Source: Mytilus edulis
Taxonomy: Eukaryota > Mollusca > Bivalvia > Mytilida > Mytilidae
NCBI RefSeq assembly: GCF_963676685.1
Contig: NC_092350.1
Span: 42,317,373 to 42,381,372 of the forward strand
DNA length: 64,000 nt
Direction of reading: 5' to 3'
Shown here piece by piece: positions 23,018 to 34,499 of this stretch (position 1 is its first letter; each line of letters starts with the position of its first letter). The notes under the pieces were generated by a model. That model was not told the DNA's origin, did not search any database, and was given only the letters and a program-made list of their open reading frames with translations. The translations under genes were made by a program, and so were the position numbers.

Positions 23018-24130
23018 TTGGGTAGAGATAAATCCTACTTTGTAAAGAATCACTCTGATTCAAACATAAAATTCTGTAAAACTGACATTTTCAAGATGCT
23101 TAATTTCTTGATTGACAAGATATTTATTACGTTTGGGGGACGTTTTTTTTCAAGACTGTCGGCATTCCAATGGGAACCAATTGTGTCTCGATTCTTGTCG
23201 ACTTGTTTCTTAATTATTATTAGGCTGACTTCATACAGGAAGAAAGATAAGAAGTTAGCAATATTCTTCAACTTTACTTCCGCTATATTGATGACGTTCT
23301 CAAACTAAATAAAAAATAGTTTCAAAATCTGACTTGATGATTTGCTGAACGCATCTATCTTATCAAACTAGACATAAAGGATACAACAAATACAGTTAAG
23401 CTTGCCTCATATCTTGACTAACATCTAGAAATTGACAATGAGGATCGGTTAAAAACAAAACTTTACGACAAAAGAGATGATTTCAGCTTCTTAATTGTGA
23501 ACTTTCCATTTCTATGTAGCAAAATTTCAGCAGCGCCTGCATACGGAATATATATATCCCAATTGAAACGATATTCCCTGGCTTGTATTTCCTATCACGA
23601 TTTCCTCGATAGAGGGTTACTTCACAAGGAAGCTATAAAACCAAGAGTTCTAAATGGTGTAATCGAAATCCTTTCGTAAATTTTACGGACGCCATCACGA
23701 GTTGGTTGACCGTTATGGAAAAAGCGTTTAAGCGTTTAACATACAATGTATGTTTAATAGATGATATCGGATATGTTACTGATGTCGTAACTACAATCCA
23801 CTTCCCTTTTCACCACGAATGTGACCTACCGAATTAGACTATTTACATGTTTTGTAATACCATGAGCAACACGACGGTGACATACGTGGAGCAGGATCTG
23901 CTTACCCTTCCGGAGAACCTGATATCACTCCCAGTTTTTGGTTGGGTTCGTGTTGCTTAGTCTTTAGTTTTCTAAGTTATTTCTTTTGTACTATAATTGG
24001 TCTATTAGTCTTTTTATTTTTTAGCCATGGCGTTTTCAGTTTATTTTCGATTTATGAGTTTTACTGGTATCTTTCTCCTCTCTTTCAAACTTTTTTTGGT
24101 TGTCACAATCAAGGAAAAGATGACAGGGAT
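23018..24130 (+). pseudogene. Reverse-transcriptase element fragment with broken RT core
   Basis: The plus-strand frame at 23018-23308 reads like a diverged RT palm (FGGRFFSRLSAFQWEP, where intact relatives have a GIPMGT-type motif). The catalytic YIDD is visible at about 23284-23300 (RYIDDVL) but in another frame, so the core is frameshifted. From 23410 the sequence matches the minus-strand copy at 22164-22919, with stops and shifts. The two copies face each other in inverted orientation within one intron. Penelope-like is my best guess for the family; a different non-LTR class is possible. Confidence 0.55.
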
Positions 24131-24292
24131 TGTGGTAATGACAATGTAACATATCTGTGGCAATATGTGATGCAGATATTCCCTTACCGTCAACCAAATC
24201 GTGCTAGCGTCCGTAGAACTTTCGAAAGGATGACCTCAGTTTGAACCTTTGGTTAAACTACAAAAATATCAAAGTTTCAGTTGTATATTTAC

Positions 24293-27200
24293 CTTTAGCA
24301 ACACACATTGTGGCATTTCCTCCAAACAAAGAAACGGTTCTCCGATAATCTGTTATCTCCTGCATAAGAGCATCTAATTGTTTTTGTACACTTTTCTCCA
24401 TGGTTTTCAGATGTGACACATTTTCTGATTTGAAAACACTCAAAATTAAGTGTTTAAATAATGTTTTCAATCCAATCTGTAGATCATCCATTATTGTTCT
24501 AGAATAAGGATCATTCGGGTCCATTTCTCTTTCTTTTTCTTTTGTGTAAAGTCTGACAATTTCACCAACTTTCTCTAATAAATAGAACTTAAAGTTTGTC
24601 ATTATTCTGTCCTCCCAATAGTTAACATTTAGGTTTGTCCAATTTTCTTCACAGAAAGGTTTCATACATTTGTTTTTGATCAGAAATATTAAGTCTAGAA
24701 AATATTCATAATGTTTTTCATCAAAACTATTAGGAATTGACATTTGATCTAAAATTGCAAAAATTGTACAAAGTTCTTTATCTGGAAATGCCTCTTTGGT
24801 TTCTATATTTACTGAAGTTAATACTGCTGATACTGCTGTTTCAACTTTCTGCATTAACAATTTCTCTAAATGATGATTTCTTTCGAATTTTGCCTTCTGC
24901 GTGTCATTGAAATGAGAATTCTTTTTAGCAATGCATAGAGGTGCAAGTTGTTTGCTTTGAATTTCATTCTTATAGTCATGTTCTCTGGTATCTTTAATCA
25001 CCTTTCTTATGTGTTGTGTGGTGGCATATGAAGTAAAGTCTTCCATTCTTGTTGTATTTGCCTCAAAATTGTCTTTAAAGCTAATACTATCATCCTTCGA
25101 ATAGAACATATGCTGGAATCTTTCTTGTATCTTCTTGAATACAATTGGAGCCTTTTTTGTCCTTGAGGTTTCCGTCATTCGGTTGTTACGCCTCTTATTA
25201 CTTTGTCCCTTTTCCCCATCTTTACATCTCTGAAGTGCAGGATATTCAGATGCATTTCTTCTAATAGCTATATATTTTTCTCGCTTTGAACAATATGACA
25301 TATCTGTTGTTGATGTTTCAGATACAACAATACTAAGATGTCCTGCATACACTCTCGTTGATCTTGCTTGACTTGGGCAAATGTGTGCTCTGTCGTTTCC
25401 CTTTTTGCCATTCTTACCACCAATTCCTCCTTTCCCGTCTTTTCCGTCAGAACCACACTGACCCGGGTGACATGAGGTTTTAATTGTACACATGTGGTTT
25501 CCTTTCCAATTTCTTATGTCAATATTTCCTTGAAACCCTCCTTTTCCTGCGGCACCTCCCTTCCCGCCGTTGCCTCCCGGAGTACCAGGAGTCCCCGGCT
25601 GACCGGAACAAAAACAATACGATTGCCTAAATGGAGCTCCAACCAACGATGGCAAAGACAGTAAAGCGCCATTCGACCAAACTCCATATTCTATTACATG
25701 ATTGTCATCAGTAACTCCTTTCAGGTAGTACTTTCCACCGATTCCATATTCATTGGTATTAAAAAGACCTGTTGCTATTTCTTCAAATATAGTGGAAAAC
25801 GAATTATTCTTTTTAAATGTTTGAAAATTATTAGCAAATGTAGCCGTGTTAGCGTGTGCAACGTCAGGAAATCTTTTGTTGAACACCTCTTCGGAAATCT
25901 CTTTGCCATCAACTCCATGTATTCCATCTGCACCTGTACCGCCATGTTGGCCGTCCGAACCATCCCCACCGTTTGAAATGATAGTCATATTATCTACATC
26001 TTTGAAAACATTAGCAATAATTTGAACGTTTCCACCACTTTCACCATGCATTCCTGGTTCGCCTGGGGATCCATTTCTGTCCGATTTAGTTCCATTCCGT
26101 GCCTTCTTGTAGTAGTGAGAAGGACCGTTTTTGCCAGAAACATCCAAGGAGTAGTGTTCTATATCTTCATCTACTATAAGTGTATCTGTGACAATAATGA
26201 CGTTTTTACCTCTCCATTTGACGTCACAGTTTACACAAAAATATAATTCTGCATGTATTTCAATTTGCGAAAATGTTTCAAATAAATCTTGTTCTGCTTC
26301 AATTTTTTTATTTACTGTCCTCAAATCAACAAAAGTTCCCTTACATCTGATAATGTCCACGCCATATTCAGTGACGAAACTAATTGACATTTTTTCATAA
26401 AATCTCACACAAAGGCTTCCAAGGGAGATAACAAATGATTCGGAATGAAAATTCGACAATTTTAAAGCAAAACTCTGCAATTTTGACAAAGACCGATCAT
26501 TTGTTTTGGATAATTTCTTGAGTAGATCATTCGCGTCCAATGCATTGTTTGATTTTTTCCATGCATTCTTTAAGTATTTTGGAAGTTTTTCTGATGTTTG
26601 ATGCATATCAAAAACTATATTTTTCATATGGTTTTGTAATTCATTTAAAAAGTTTCTTTCGTCAATTTCGATTTCTTTTTCAGATGTTGAATTATAATGA
26701 CAAAGATCATGAAAACTTTTCATAAATCGTAACTTTGTTTTGGAATTTAAAAGTGTAGCACATTCCTGAAGTTGTTCGTAATTTAGGATAGTATTGAATG
26801 GCTCTTTTATATCCTTTATTTCTGAAATGTTTTGGACCTCAGACCGCAGAATGACAAAACTAGAACCTTCAGTTTCTAAAATGTTTTGTAAATGTTTTAA
26901 AAATGTATCGGCAACACATTTAGCATACTTGAGTTCAATGTAGACATCAATGTCACGTGTTAAACTCTGACATACTGTCTTCATGGAATCTTTAATCTCT
27001 TCTAGTGTTTCACCCTTCGCTACACCACGTTGAATTCGTTCTTTTACAATTTCTTTCAAACTACCTATCCTGTTCATATCATGATCTATAAGGCTTTTTT
27101 CTCTTGTTATGGATGACTTCAGTAAGCCCTGAAAAATCTCAAGTTCATTTAAGAATATTTCATAGGTTTGCTGGGTAGTTAAAAGTTTGGACCATTCTAC

Positions 27201-27773
27201 AGTTAAGGAGTTCATGAAAGAATGAAAGAATCCGTCATTGATTTCTTTCTGTATGGCAACTGGTATAAGCGAAATGTTTTGATCTTTCATTAGATGTTCT
27301 AACTCCAATGCTAATTCTGGATAAATCTCCAATCCATTTGTACATTGAAAGGAATCCAGAAATATAACGCGATCCTCACTAAAATTACAATGTATGGTGA
27401 TAAAATGATTCTTCGGTGTATCGACTTGGACCATGACTGTTGAACAAGATCGCATATTTTTATTCTTAGCCAGAAATGAACAAGCATCTTTCCAGTGCAT
27501 ACATACAATATCTCCAGTGATATTTCTTTGCTGTTCTACATCTGTTCTCAGGCACCCTTCAATTAGTACATGATTGTCATCTACGTCACATGTTAAATTT
27601 GGATGGTCGTTAATCTCCAACTGTACATTTTGCAGTAGACGGTCGTCTACTCCACCTCTGCAGAAGTCACAATGGAAAGATATTGTAGCTTTTATGTTAT
27701 GCAACAGACTAAGCTTTTTGGTTTGTTTTGCCGGGATTATTTCTCCAAATTGAAGGACGGCCAAAGGGTCCAT
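24293..27773 (-). CDS. SecA-type ATPase fusion protein, exon 1 (glycine-rich N-terminal part)
   Basis: Encodes residues 1-1160 plus one base. The likely start ATG (27771-27773) directly follows an acceptor-like 'tttgttatttcag'. A 5' UTR intron or a further coding exon upstream is therefore expected, and I did not find it. Residues 1-560 are mostly helical, with a CxxC at about 36-39. Four glycine-rich stretches follow: SPGEPGMHGESGG (about 569-582), NGGDGSDGQHGGTGADG (about 597-615), GQPGTPGTPGGNGGKGG (about 723-745) and PGQCGSDGKDGKGGIGG (about 768-785). These have partial Gly-X-Y character like collagen but are short and interrupted. A Lys/Arg-rich, coiled-coil-like region follows to the donor site. 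No signal peptide is obvious. Known families: none that I can name. Confidence 0.8.
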
Positions 27774-28440
27774 CTGAAATAACAAAGCAAAGACACTTTA
27801 TGGCAATTGTTCAAAATGTCACTTAAACTGGTTATATTTTAAGAGGCATATGTTTTTCTACTATTATGCAAGTTTGTCCAATTGCAATTAAACTCTGAAT
27901 CCACCATTTTCTACATTAAAAAAAGCCTGTACCAAGTCAGGAATATGATAGTTGTTTTTGAGCTTTTGATTTTAAAATTTGATAAGGGACTTTCCGTTTA
28001 TATTTTTTTCGGAGTTGGGTATTTTTGTTATTTTATTTTTGTGTATGTTAATAAATATATAAACACATATATATACCACGACTTGAGATGCACCTATCGT
28101 CTACAAAAGACTCATCAGTGTCGCTAGAACCAAAAAAAAAAGGTTCAAGAAAGTCAAGTGTGTTATTCTTATTGTGGCTATATGTATTGTCTTAGTATAA
28201 GAATGTGAAGTGTAAACGTCAAATTAAGAAGCAGCTTAACTACTAGTAAAACAAGTCTACTAAAATATACATCTGGGACGCATAATGTTATAGGTCTTTC
28301 CTAATCAAAGAGCTGGTAGCTCTGAGGTGGAAGAAGGTGAATAAAAGGTAACTTGAATTACCATAAAAGCAGCCCCACTAACCCAGCCTGCTTTGTTCCA
28401 TTATCGTAATGACGTAGTTTTTTCTTCAAACAAGAATTTG
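27774..28440. other. 5' flank of the SecA-like gene with two repeats
   Basis: Contains the SINE-like segment at 27885-28045 and a 'gactcatcagtgtcgctaga' MITE fragment at about 28075-28150. Any 5' UTR exon or promoter of the SecA-like gene would lie here or further right; no convincing TATA or initiator was seen. Confidence 0.45.
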
Positions 28441-28445
28441 TCATA

Positions 28446-28690
28446 AGTACATGGATTTCCCATCCGTACAATCATTTTCTATGTTCAGTGGACCGTGAAA
28501 ATTAGGTAAAATCTTTAATTTGGCAGAAAAAATATCATATCATAAGGAACACATGTGTACTAAGTTTCCAGTTGATTGGCTTTCAACTTCATCAAAAACT
28601 ACCTCGACCATAAACTTTAACTTGAAGCAGGACGGACTGACAAACCAGAAAACATAATGCCTATAAATGCGGCATAAAAATAGTAAGTCT
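28446..28690 (+). repeat. Dispersed repeat 'S', copy 1
   Basis: Shares 'tcattttctatgttcagtgg', 'catgtgtactaagtttccag', 'aactttaacttgaagcagga' and a 3' 'cataatgcctataaatgcgg' with 48485-48759 and, in part, 59700-59915. These are independent copies of one short repeat ending in a GGAC/GAAC-rich tract. Confidence 0.65.
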
Positions 28691-30320
28691 TGTTACATAC
28701 CTGCCAACTTTTGAAATTTCCCATAAGGGTTTTTAGTCCGCGACAACAATTTTAAAGGTTACAATTTTCAGCGAAGTATTTTGCACGATCTGGATTGTCT
28801 AGAAAAAGTGTCATATTTGTATGATGAGCTTACATGCCTTTTTCTTAAGTCTGTTTGCATGATTCTAGTTATTAAATCAGTAGAAAAGATGAACATGTTG
28901 CTAGCAGACCAGGGTTTATTTTCTTGTGTAAGAATATATGATGCTTGTTGAAATTTCCAATTTTGAATTATGCACAAAGATGAACCTTTCACAGGTTGGG
29001 AACAACGCTTCAAATGAGAGGTAACCCTCATTGGAAGAACATAACAACCCACTGTAAAAAATGAGCACCTTTATATTCATATAGGTTGATGAAACTTTCC
29101 CCAAGAACTATGCATCTATCAAGTATTAAATGGTCAAAACATGTCAAAAGAATATTGTGATATTTCTAAACTTATATCTTCTTTATTAATTTGACCCCTC
29201 ATTTAGAAAAATTGTTCCAAACATAATGAATTTTCCCGCTTTTGAGTTAAAAATCTTAAAAATTTTCTTTTTTTTTCAACAGTAAAATGACCCCTTGTTT
29301 AAGGGACAGTCCTTCAGTTAAAGGACACCACTCATAATGGGGGGTGGGGTCCCAACCTGTTTGTTGGTTTTTGTGAAAAAAAGAATACTACATTGTGCTT
29401 TAAATTATTTAATTGAATACAAAAATGACGTATTATGTCAATAAACTAGTGAAAAAACTACTATTCAGTATTATCTTTATGGTAGTACTGCATCATTGAA
29501 TTTTGTTAATCAGCCATGTTTTTATCCTTAAGCTGTGTAAGAACCCTCTTTGCAGATGAAAATTCACCTGCGGGAGTGCCATGTTCACGATTTTACAAGA
29601 TGAAAACAACAAAGTTCAAAATCTAGCATGTTAGAATAATCTTCAGAGAAAACGGTTTTGATTGACTTATTAATTTGATCATGAGAAACACAGAATTTGA
29701 TTGGCTGAACACGATTGTTTTACCTTGGGAACAAAATAAGGAACAGATGATTTTCACTGAATCGTGTTTTAGAGCTTTTTAACGATTTTTAATATGTTTT
29801 AATAAATGCAAGGACGTATTATAAAACGTCCTTGATAAGAGCGAAGAGAATGAACACAGGGCGAACGTACTATATGGTCGAAAGAACTCAGGACGAACAG
29901 ACCGAGGGCGAACATGTAAACAGGGCGAGTCGACCCAATTCAAATTCACGCATGCGTACTACAAATATCTACATTAAAAGCATCCGGTTACAAGTTAACA
30001 AACAATGTTCATATAGATGAGATGAAATCTAATAATTTACATAAATAAAAGGGTACATATTTACGATAGTGATTTGTTTTTCAATCCTAATTTACAAATA
30101 AAAAGATTCAAATGCTTGATCATGTGTAAAAAATCGGTGTCAAAAATCGGAAGTTGTTATGAAACTGTAATGCACAGAAACGGATGCGGCATACGGAGGT
30201 TGTAACGGTTGTAAAGTCGGCACCATAGGTCTTCAGAAGACTTCAAGTCTTCTTGCACCAAAAACAAAATTATTTGACTCTCCGTAATCAGCAATATAAA
30301 AGAAACAGACGGGACAATTA
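28691..30320. other. Intergenic, nothing recognised
   Basis: Short open frames on both strands (up to 94 codons) show no domain and no splice support. '28694 gttacatacctgccaacttttgaaatttc' resembles a common mussel repeat end, but I cannot delimit it. Confidence 0.35.
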
Positions 30321-30324
30321 TGTA

Positions 30325-30930
30325 CCTCTAACAAATGTTAAATTCAAATAAAATTTCATCTTACAAAATAAATGGTGAAAATGTCCCCATGGACATAGAT
30401 GATGCCTCGGTTGCGTACAACATTATAAAGGGATATAACTCGAGAACTATAAAAGTGACGATACCCAAATTTTTAGTTGATCTGAGTTTTGTGGTAATAA
30501 GTATTGTGTGCAAGTTTCATAATATTTGGTTGGGGCAAACTTAAGTTACAGAACCGAAACTAAGAAAATATTTTTTTTCCATTTTTAAAGGGCCATAACT
30601 CAAGAATGGTTAACGTGACCACACCTTAATTCAAACTTGATCTGTATTTTGTGGTAGTAGGGATTGTGTATGAGTTTAATACATGCGGTTGAGGCGAACT
30701 TCATTTTGAGAACAGAAACTTTATTTTTTGTAGTGTTTCCATTTATAAAGGGACATAGAACGGTTAAAATAACGCCACCAAAATTCAAACTCGATCTGAA
30801 TTTTTTTTGGTAATAAGCATTGTGTATAAGATTCATATCATTTGGTTAAGAAAAAATTAAGTTAGAGAAGGGAACTAAAAAATTTACATTTTTTCCATTT
30901 ATAAAGGGGCATAACTCTAAAACTTTCTGT
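30325..30930. repeat. Four diverged tandem units of about 155 bp
   Basis: Markers repeat in order: 'aagggccataactc.agaa.gttaa.gtgac', 'aattcaaactt/cgatctg', 'ggtaataagcattgtgtata' and 'ttggttgaggcaaact', with the 'attgtgt' marks near 30502, 30660 and 30816. The same monomer occurs at 32215-32360, 32700-33050 and 33365-33560, so 30.3-33.6 kb is one fragmented domain of this repeat. Confidence 0.7.
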
Positions 30931-31079
30931 TTTCCCGTATGTTACTTAATAATGTACGTAGTTTTCTTCCATTTAACATTACATACAATCTGCAGTTAAA
31001 GTTCCAAAAACATTTATTAACTTCATAAAGTAGGCGAGACACTAGGTTCTGCGGAACCCTTTTAATTCTTTTGATATTT

Positions 31080-31600
31080 TTCGTACAGTTTAATTGATAA
31101 TCCTTATTACTGTTTCTCTCTATCTATTGTATAGTTTTTGACGACCCAAAAAAAGGGTAAAAATCATCTTTCAATGGCAACAACCCCTCTACAATCAGTA
31201 AAACACCACTTAATAAATTCTGTGTATCCGAGGCGCTTTTCTAGATTTACCTTTATCAGATACGCTCAAAGGCGAATTTGTGGAAGCCAAAGGTGTAGAA
31301 GAACCGAAACAGGTGAAGAGCTTTGTGACCAAAATAGCTCTATATAATCTATATGTATTTATAAAGGGATCAATTGACAACTTCTTCCATTTTGACTTAC
31401 TTGAAAATCGTATTGTAATTATCATGATACAGTTTCTATATATATCTTAAATTGTATCTACAAAAATTTGTAAAAATTATCTTCATGAGCAGTAACCCCT
31501 ATAAGGGTTCAATTGACGATTTTGTGTATGTTCTAGAAATATTTTATAGTGTGTCTTTCTATATTGTAATGTTACACTATTGTTTCAGGTAAAGGTGAAG
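31080..31600. repeat. Decayed ~500 bp-monomer repeat
   Basis: Phrases such as 'ctctctatctattgtatag', 'agtaacccctataagggttc' and 'aattgacgattttgtgtatg' match the monomer of the element at 19352-21275 in diverged form. A second decayed piece lies at about 31890-32200; a SINE-like insertion separates the two. Confidence 0.45.
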
Positions 31601-31629
31601 ATTGGTACCTATTAAAGCGTTTAATCCTC

Positions 31630-31890
31630 GGCTGCATTTGTTTGCACCTGTCCTAAGTCAGGAACCTGATGTTAAGTGGTTGTCGTCTGTTCATTTGGTT
31701 AGTAAGCGTTTCTCGTTTTTTTATGGTTTTACACTAGTCATTTTGGGGGCTCTATGTAGCTTGCTGTTCAGTGTGAGCCAAGGCTCCTTGTTGAAGACCG
31801 TACTTTAACCTATAATGGTTTACTTTGTTAAATTGAGACTTGGATGGAGAGTGGTCTCATTTACAGTCATACCACATCTTCATATATTTA
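31630..31890 (+). mobile_element. SINE-like dispersed repeat, copy B
   Basis: The longest of the copies: 'cctgtcctaagtcaggaacc', 'gtcgtctgttcatttggtta', 'ggttttacactagtcattt', 'gtgagccaaggctccttgtt' and 'accgtactttaacctataat', ending 'agtcataccacatctt'. Matches 2285-2475 across its 3' two-thirds. It interrupts decayed repeat sequence, consistent with insertion. Confidence 0.6.
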
Positions 31891-32647
31891 TCGGCTTATT
31901 TGTAGATCTATTTCTGATGAACATTTGGCTATTACAATATCTCTCTATCCATTATTGGTTTCCCATAAAACGCCATAAAATAGGTAAAAGTTTCCATACA
32001 ATTATAACTTCTGTAGGGTCGAATTGCAAATTCCAGAACTAGGATGTCGGCTCTCTGGCCTGTCAGGTTGGGTCAATTGGTGAATTCGTCCATTTGACTT
32101 TTTCTTAGATCTTATTGTTCTTGGTATTTTTGCTGTTTAAAATTTCATTTTATCTATAGTTTTCAAGTTAATAACAACAAATAAATGGAGAATGTTTCCA
32201 TGGCCCCACCGCTTGTATATCATATAAAGTTATAAAGGGGCATATCTGAAGAACGGTAAAACTGACCCTACCCGTACTTGGACTGAATTTTATGGCAAAA
32301 ATTATTGTGTTTAAGTTTCATAACATTTTGTTGAGGCAAACTTGAGTTAGATTGGTCAATACCTCATTTGGTGGACAGATAGTCCCCGAGGGTATCACCA
32401 TCCCAGAAGACAGAAGTTCGGAACTGGCATAAAAATTCGGATCTTGCGTTATTAAAATTTGCTGTTACTAAATTTTTGAAATTAATTTAAGATTAAGCCC
32501 TTATTAAAAGAAATCATGTATGTACCTCATGCAAGGTTCTGATTCCTTGCCCGACTTTGTCTATACTTGTTTGTCCTTTTTGGTTTACAGCTCTTCGTCC
32601 TTTTTATAAGCTTTGTATTTTCAAATATTTTTGCCTCAACGACAGTG

Positions 32648-33325
32648 ATTGTCAAAATGCGCATCGAAAAATTTGGTACCGTTTCTGTAATTAGTGAACG
32701 GAATCGAAAATTTTAGACTTTTTTTCAATTTATAAAGGAACACAACTCTAACACGGTTAAAGTGACGCCACCAAAATTCAATATGTATCTGTATTTTGTT
32801 TTTTGGTTGTTTATTTTGGTAATAAGCATTGTGTATACGTTTCATAACTTTTGGTTGAGGCAAACTAAAGTTAGAGAACGGAAACGAAAAATTCAATATT
32901 TTTTCCATTTGTTCTAAATGGGCATAACTGTAGAACGGTTAAAGTGACGCCATCAAAATTTAAACTTGATCTATGTTTTATGGTAATAAGTATTTTTATC
33001 ACTTTCATAAAATTTGGTAGAGACAAACTAAAGTTTGAAAACGGAAACCGACTTTGGAGCGTATGGACGTACAAGGGTGCATAAAAATACTTCTTTTAAA
33101 TAAACCTACCATTTTTCTCATACTTTCCATGTCCATATCTCCTCTATTTCGTATTTACTTCACAGTCCGTAATCTTTGATAGTATTTAGCATTTTGGAGT
33201 CTAAAAGAGTACAATTAGTAGAAAAATATATACAAGGTAGAAACGCGTTATCCTTAACAAGACAAGACTACTAAACTATAATTCAATCTAAAAGCATGCT
33301 ATTGATAAAATAGATTGTTAAATCT
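32648..33325. repeat. Local segmental duplication, left copy
   Basis: Begins 'aaaatgcgcatcgaaaaattt', contains three 155 bp monomers, then 'cctaccatttttctcatact' and 'agactactaaactataattc'. The right copy (33340-33985) has the same order with fewer monomers plus one inserted MITE. This left copy retains the empty insertion site ggtagaaacgcg at 33236-33247. Confidence 0.65.
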
Positions 33326-33339
33326 GAAGAAACATTGAT

Positions 33340-33985
33340 TATCGAAATGCGCATCTAGTGCAGAAAATTTGGTACCGTTTATGTTAATAGAGAACGGGAA
33401 CGAAAAGTTCAGATTTTCCCCCCCATTTATACAGGAACATAACTCTAGAACGGTTAAAGTGACGCCACCAAAATTCAAAAGGTATCTGTTTTTTTTTGTT
33501 GTTGTTATAAGCTTTGTGTATAAGTTTCATAACATTTGGTTGAGGCAAACTTAATTAAGAAAATGGAAACCATTTTTAGGACGTATGCATGGACGGACAG
33601 GGTTACACTTAATTCCCCCTCCGCTACGACGGGTGTATAAAAATGCTTCTTTCAAATAAACCTACCATTTTTCTCATACTGTCAATGTTCATATCTCCTC
33701 CGTTTCGTGTTTACTTCACAGTCCATAATCTTTGATAGTATTTACCTATAGAGTCTAAAAGAACACAAATAGTATTAAAAAATATAAAAACAAAGGTAGA
33801 AACCACAGGCAGTTGTTTCAGAATGTTTTTCCTTATATACCTTAATATAACAAATGTATATAAGATATTTTTTTCTGAGACAAGTGCCTATGGTAGAAAC
33901 ACGTTATTGTAAACGAGACAAGACTACTAAACTATAATTCGATCTAAAAGCATGTTTTTGAGAAATAAATTGTTAAATGCTGATC
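33340..33985. repeat. Local segmental duplication, right copy
   Basis: Aligns with 32648-33325: 'aaatgcgcatctagtgcaga', 'gtgacgccaccaaaattca', 'cctaccatttttctcatact', 'gacaagactactaaactata'. It differs by monomer number, scattered substitutions and the hAT-like MITE at 33804-33892. Confidence 0.65.
33804..33892. mobile_element. hAT-like hairpin MITE, 89 bp, with 8 bp TSD and an empty site nearby
   Basis: Same family as 9304-9396 (CACAGGCAGTTGTTTCAG ... CTGAGACAAGTGCCTATG). Flanked by the direct repeat GTAGAAAC (33796-33803 and 33893-33900). The duplicated segment to the left has GTAGAAAC only once (33237-33244) with no element, which is the pre-insertion state. Confidence 0.88.
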
Positions 33986-34334
33986 CCACACATTTAATAA
34001 CTAACCCATACAATTGTGTACTGTCGTCACAGTTATAACCATAGATTCTTTCTTTTTTCGAAGTAGAAATAATCCAATCAAATACACGTATTAAATTAAA
34101 TGTATTTCTGGATGGGCTATAGATCATAGCAAAGTATCACAAAATTGTTATCACAATGGTAGTTTGGGAAAATTATAAATATTCGCATTCAAGTCGTCTC
34201 AAATAAAGCTACGGACCTTGATCGACAGACGAAATTCTGAACTTACACCAAGACAGAATTATAGTAGCATGAACGAGGGATAACGAAGTTTAAATGAATA
34301 GCTTTTATAAGCAGTTTTAGAAGAAATGAACATT

Positions 34335-34499
34335 CAATGGCGGATCCAAAACTTTTTGTAAGGGGGGCCCGCTGACTGACATAAAGGTGTGTGTGTGGGG
34401 GGGGGGGGCGGCGCGCTCCAGTCACGCTTCAGTGATTTCCTAAATAAGCAACCAAATTTTTCCCACAAAAAAGGGCGACGCCCCTTGGATCCGACTATG
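34335..34499. mobile_element. MITE with 'CARTGGCGGATCCA' ends and 5 bp TSD
   Basis: Left end CAATGGCGGATCCAAA, right end TTGGATCCGACTATG. Flanked by the direct repeat ACATT (34330-34334 and 34500-34504). It contains a G-run and the phrase 'gctccagtcacgcttcagtg' that also occurs in the copy at 37180. Confidence 0.8.

Larger units (their letters stand above)
17799..24292 (-). other. Intron of the SecA-like fusion gene (6,494 bp)
   Basis: Donor: coding ...GCTAAAG followed by GTAAAT at 24292-24287. Acceptor: tttatcatttcag ending at 17799. Exon 1 ends one base into a codon and exon 2 supplies two bases (G + AC = Asp1161), so the frame is kept. Without splicing, exon 1 would run only 11 more codons to a stop. 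The intron holds the repeats and broken retroelements listed separately. The stretch 21276-22160 contains no feature I recognise. Confidence 0.8.

Noticed and set aside
9694..27773. Bacterial contamination or an operon carrying SecA
   Set aside because: The gene has a GT-AG intron filled with mussel-type repeats, and repeats continue on both sides.
9694..27785. The two long frames as separate genes starting at GTG (17796) and TTG (27785)
   Set aside because: Both starts are non-ATG codons at or near splice acceptors, and the exons join in phase.
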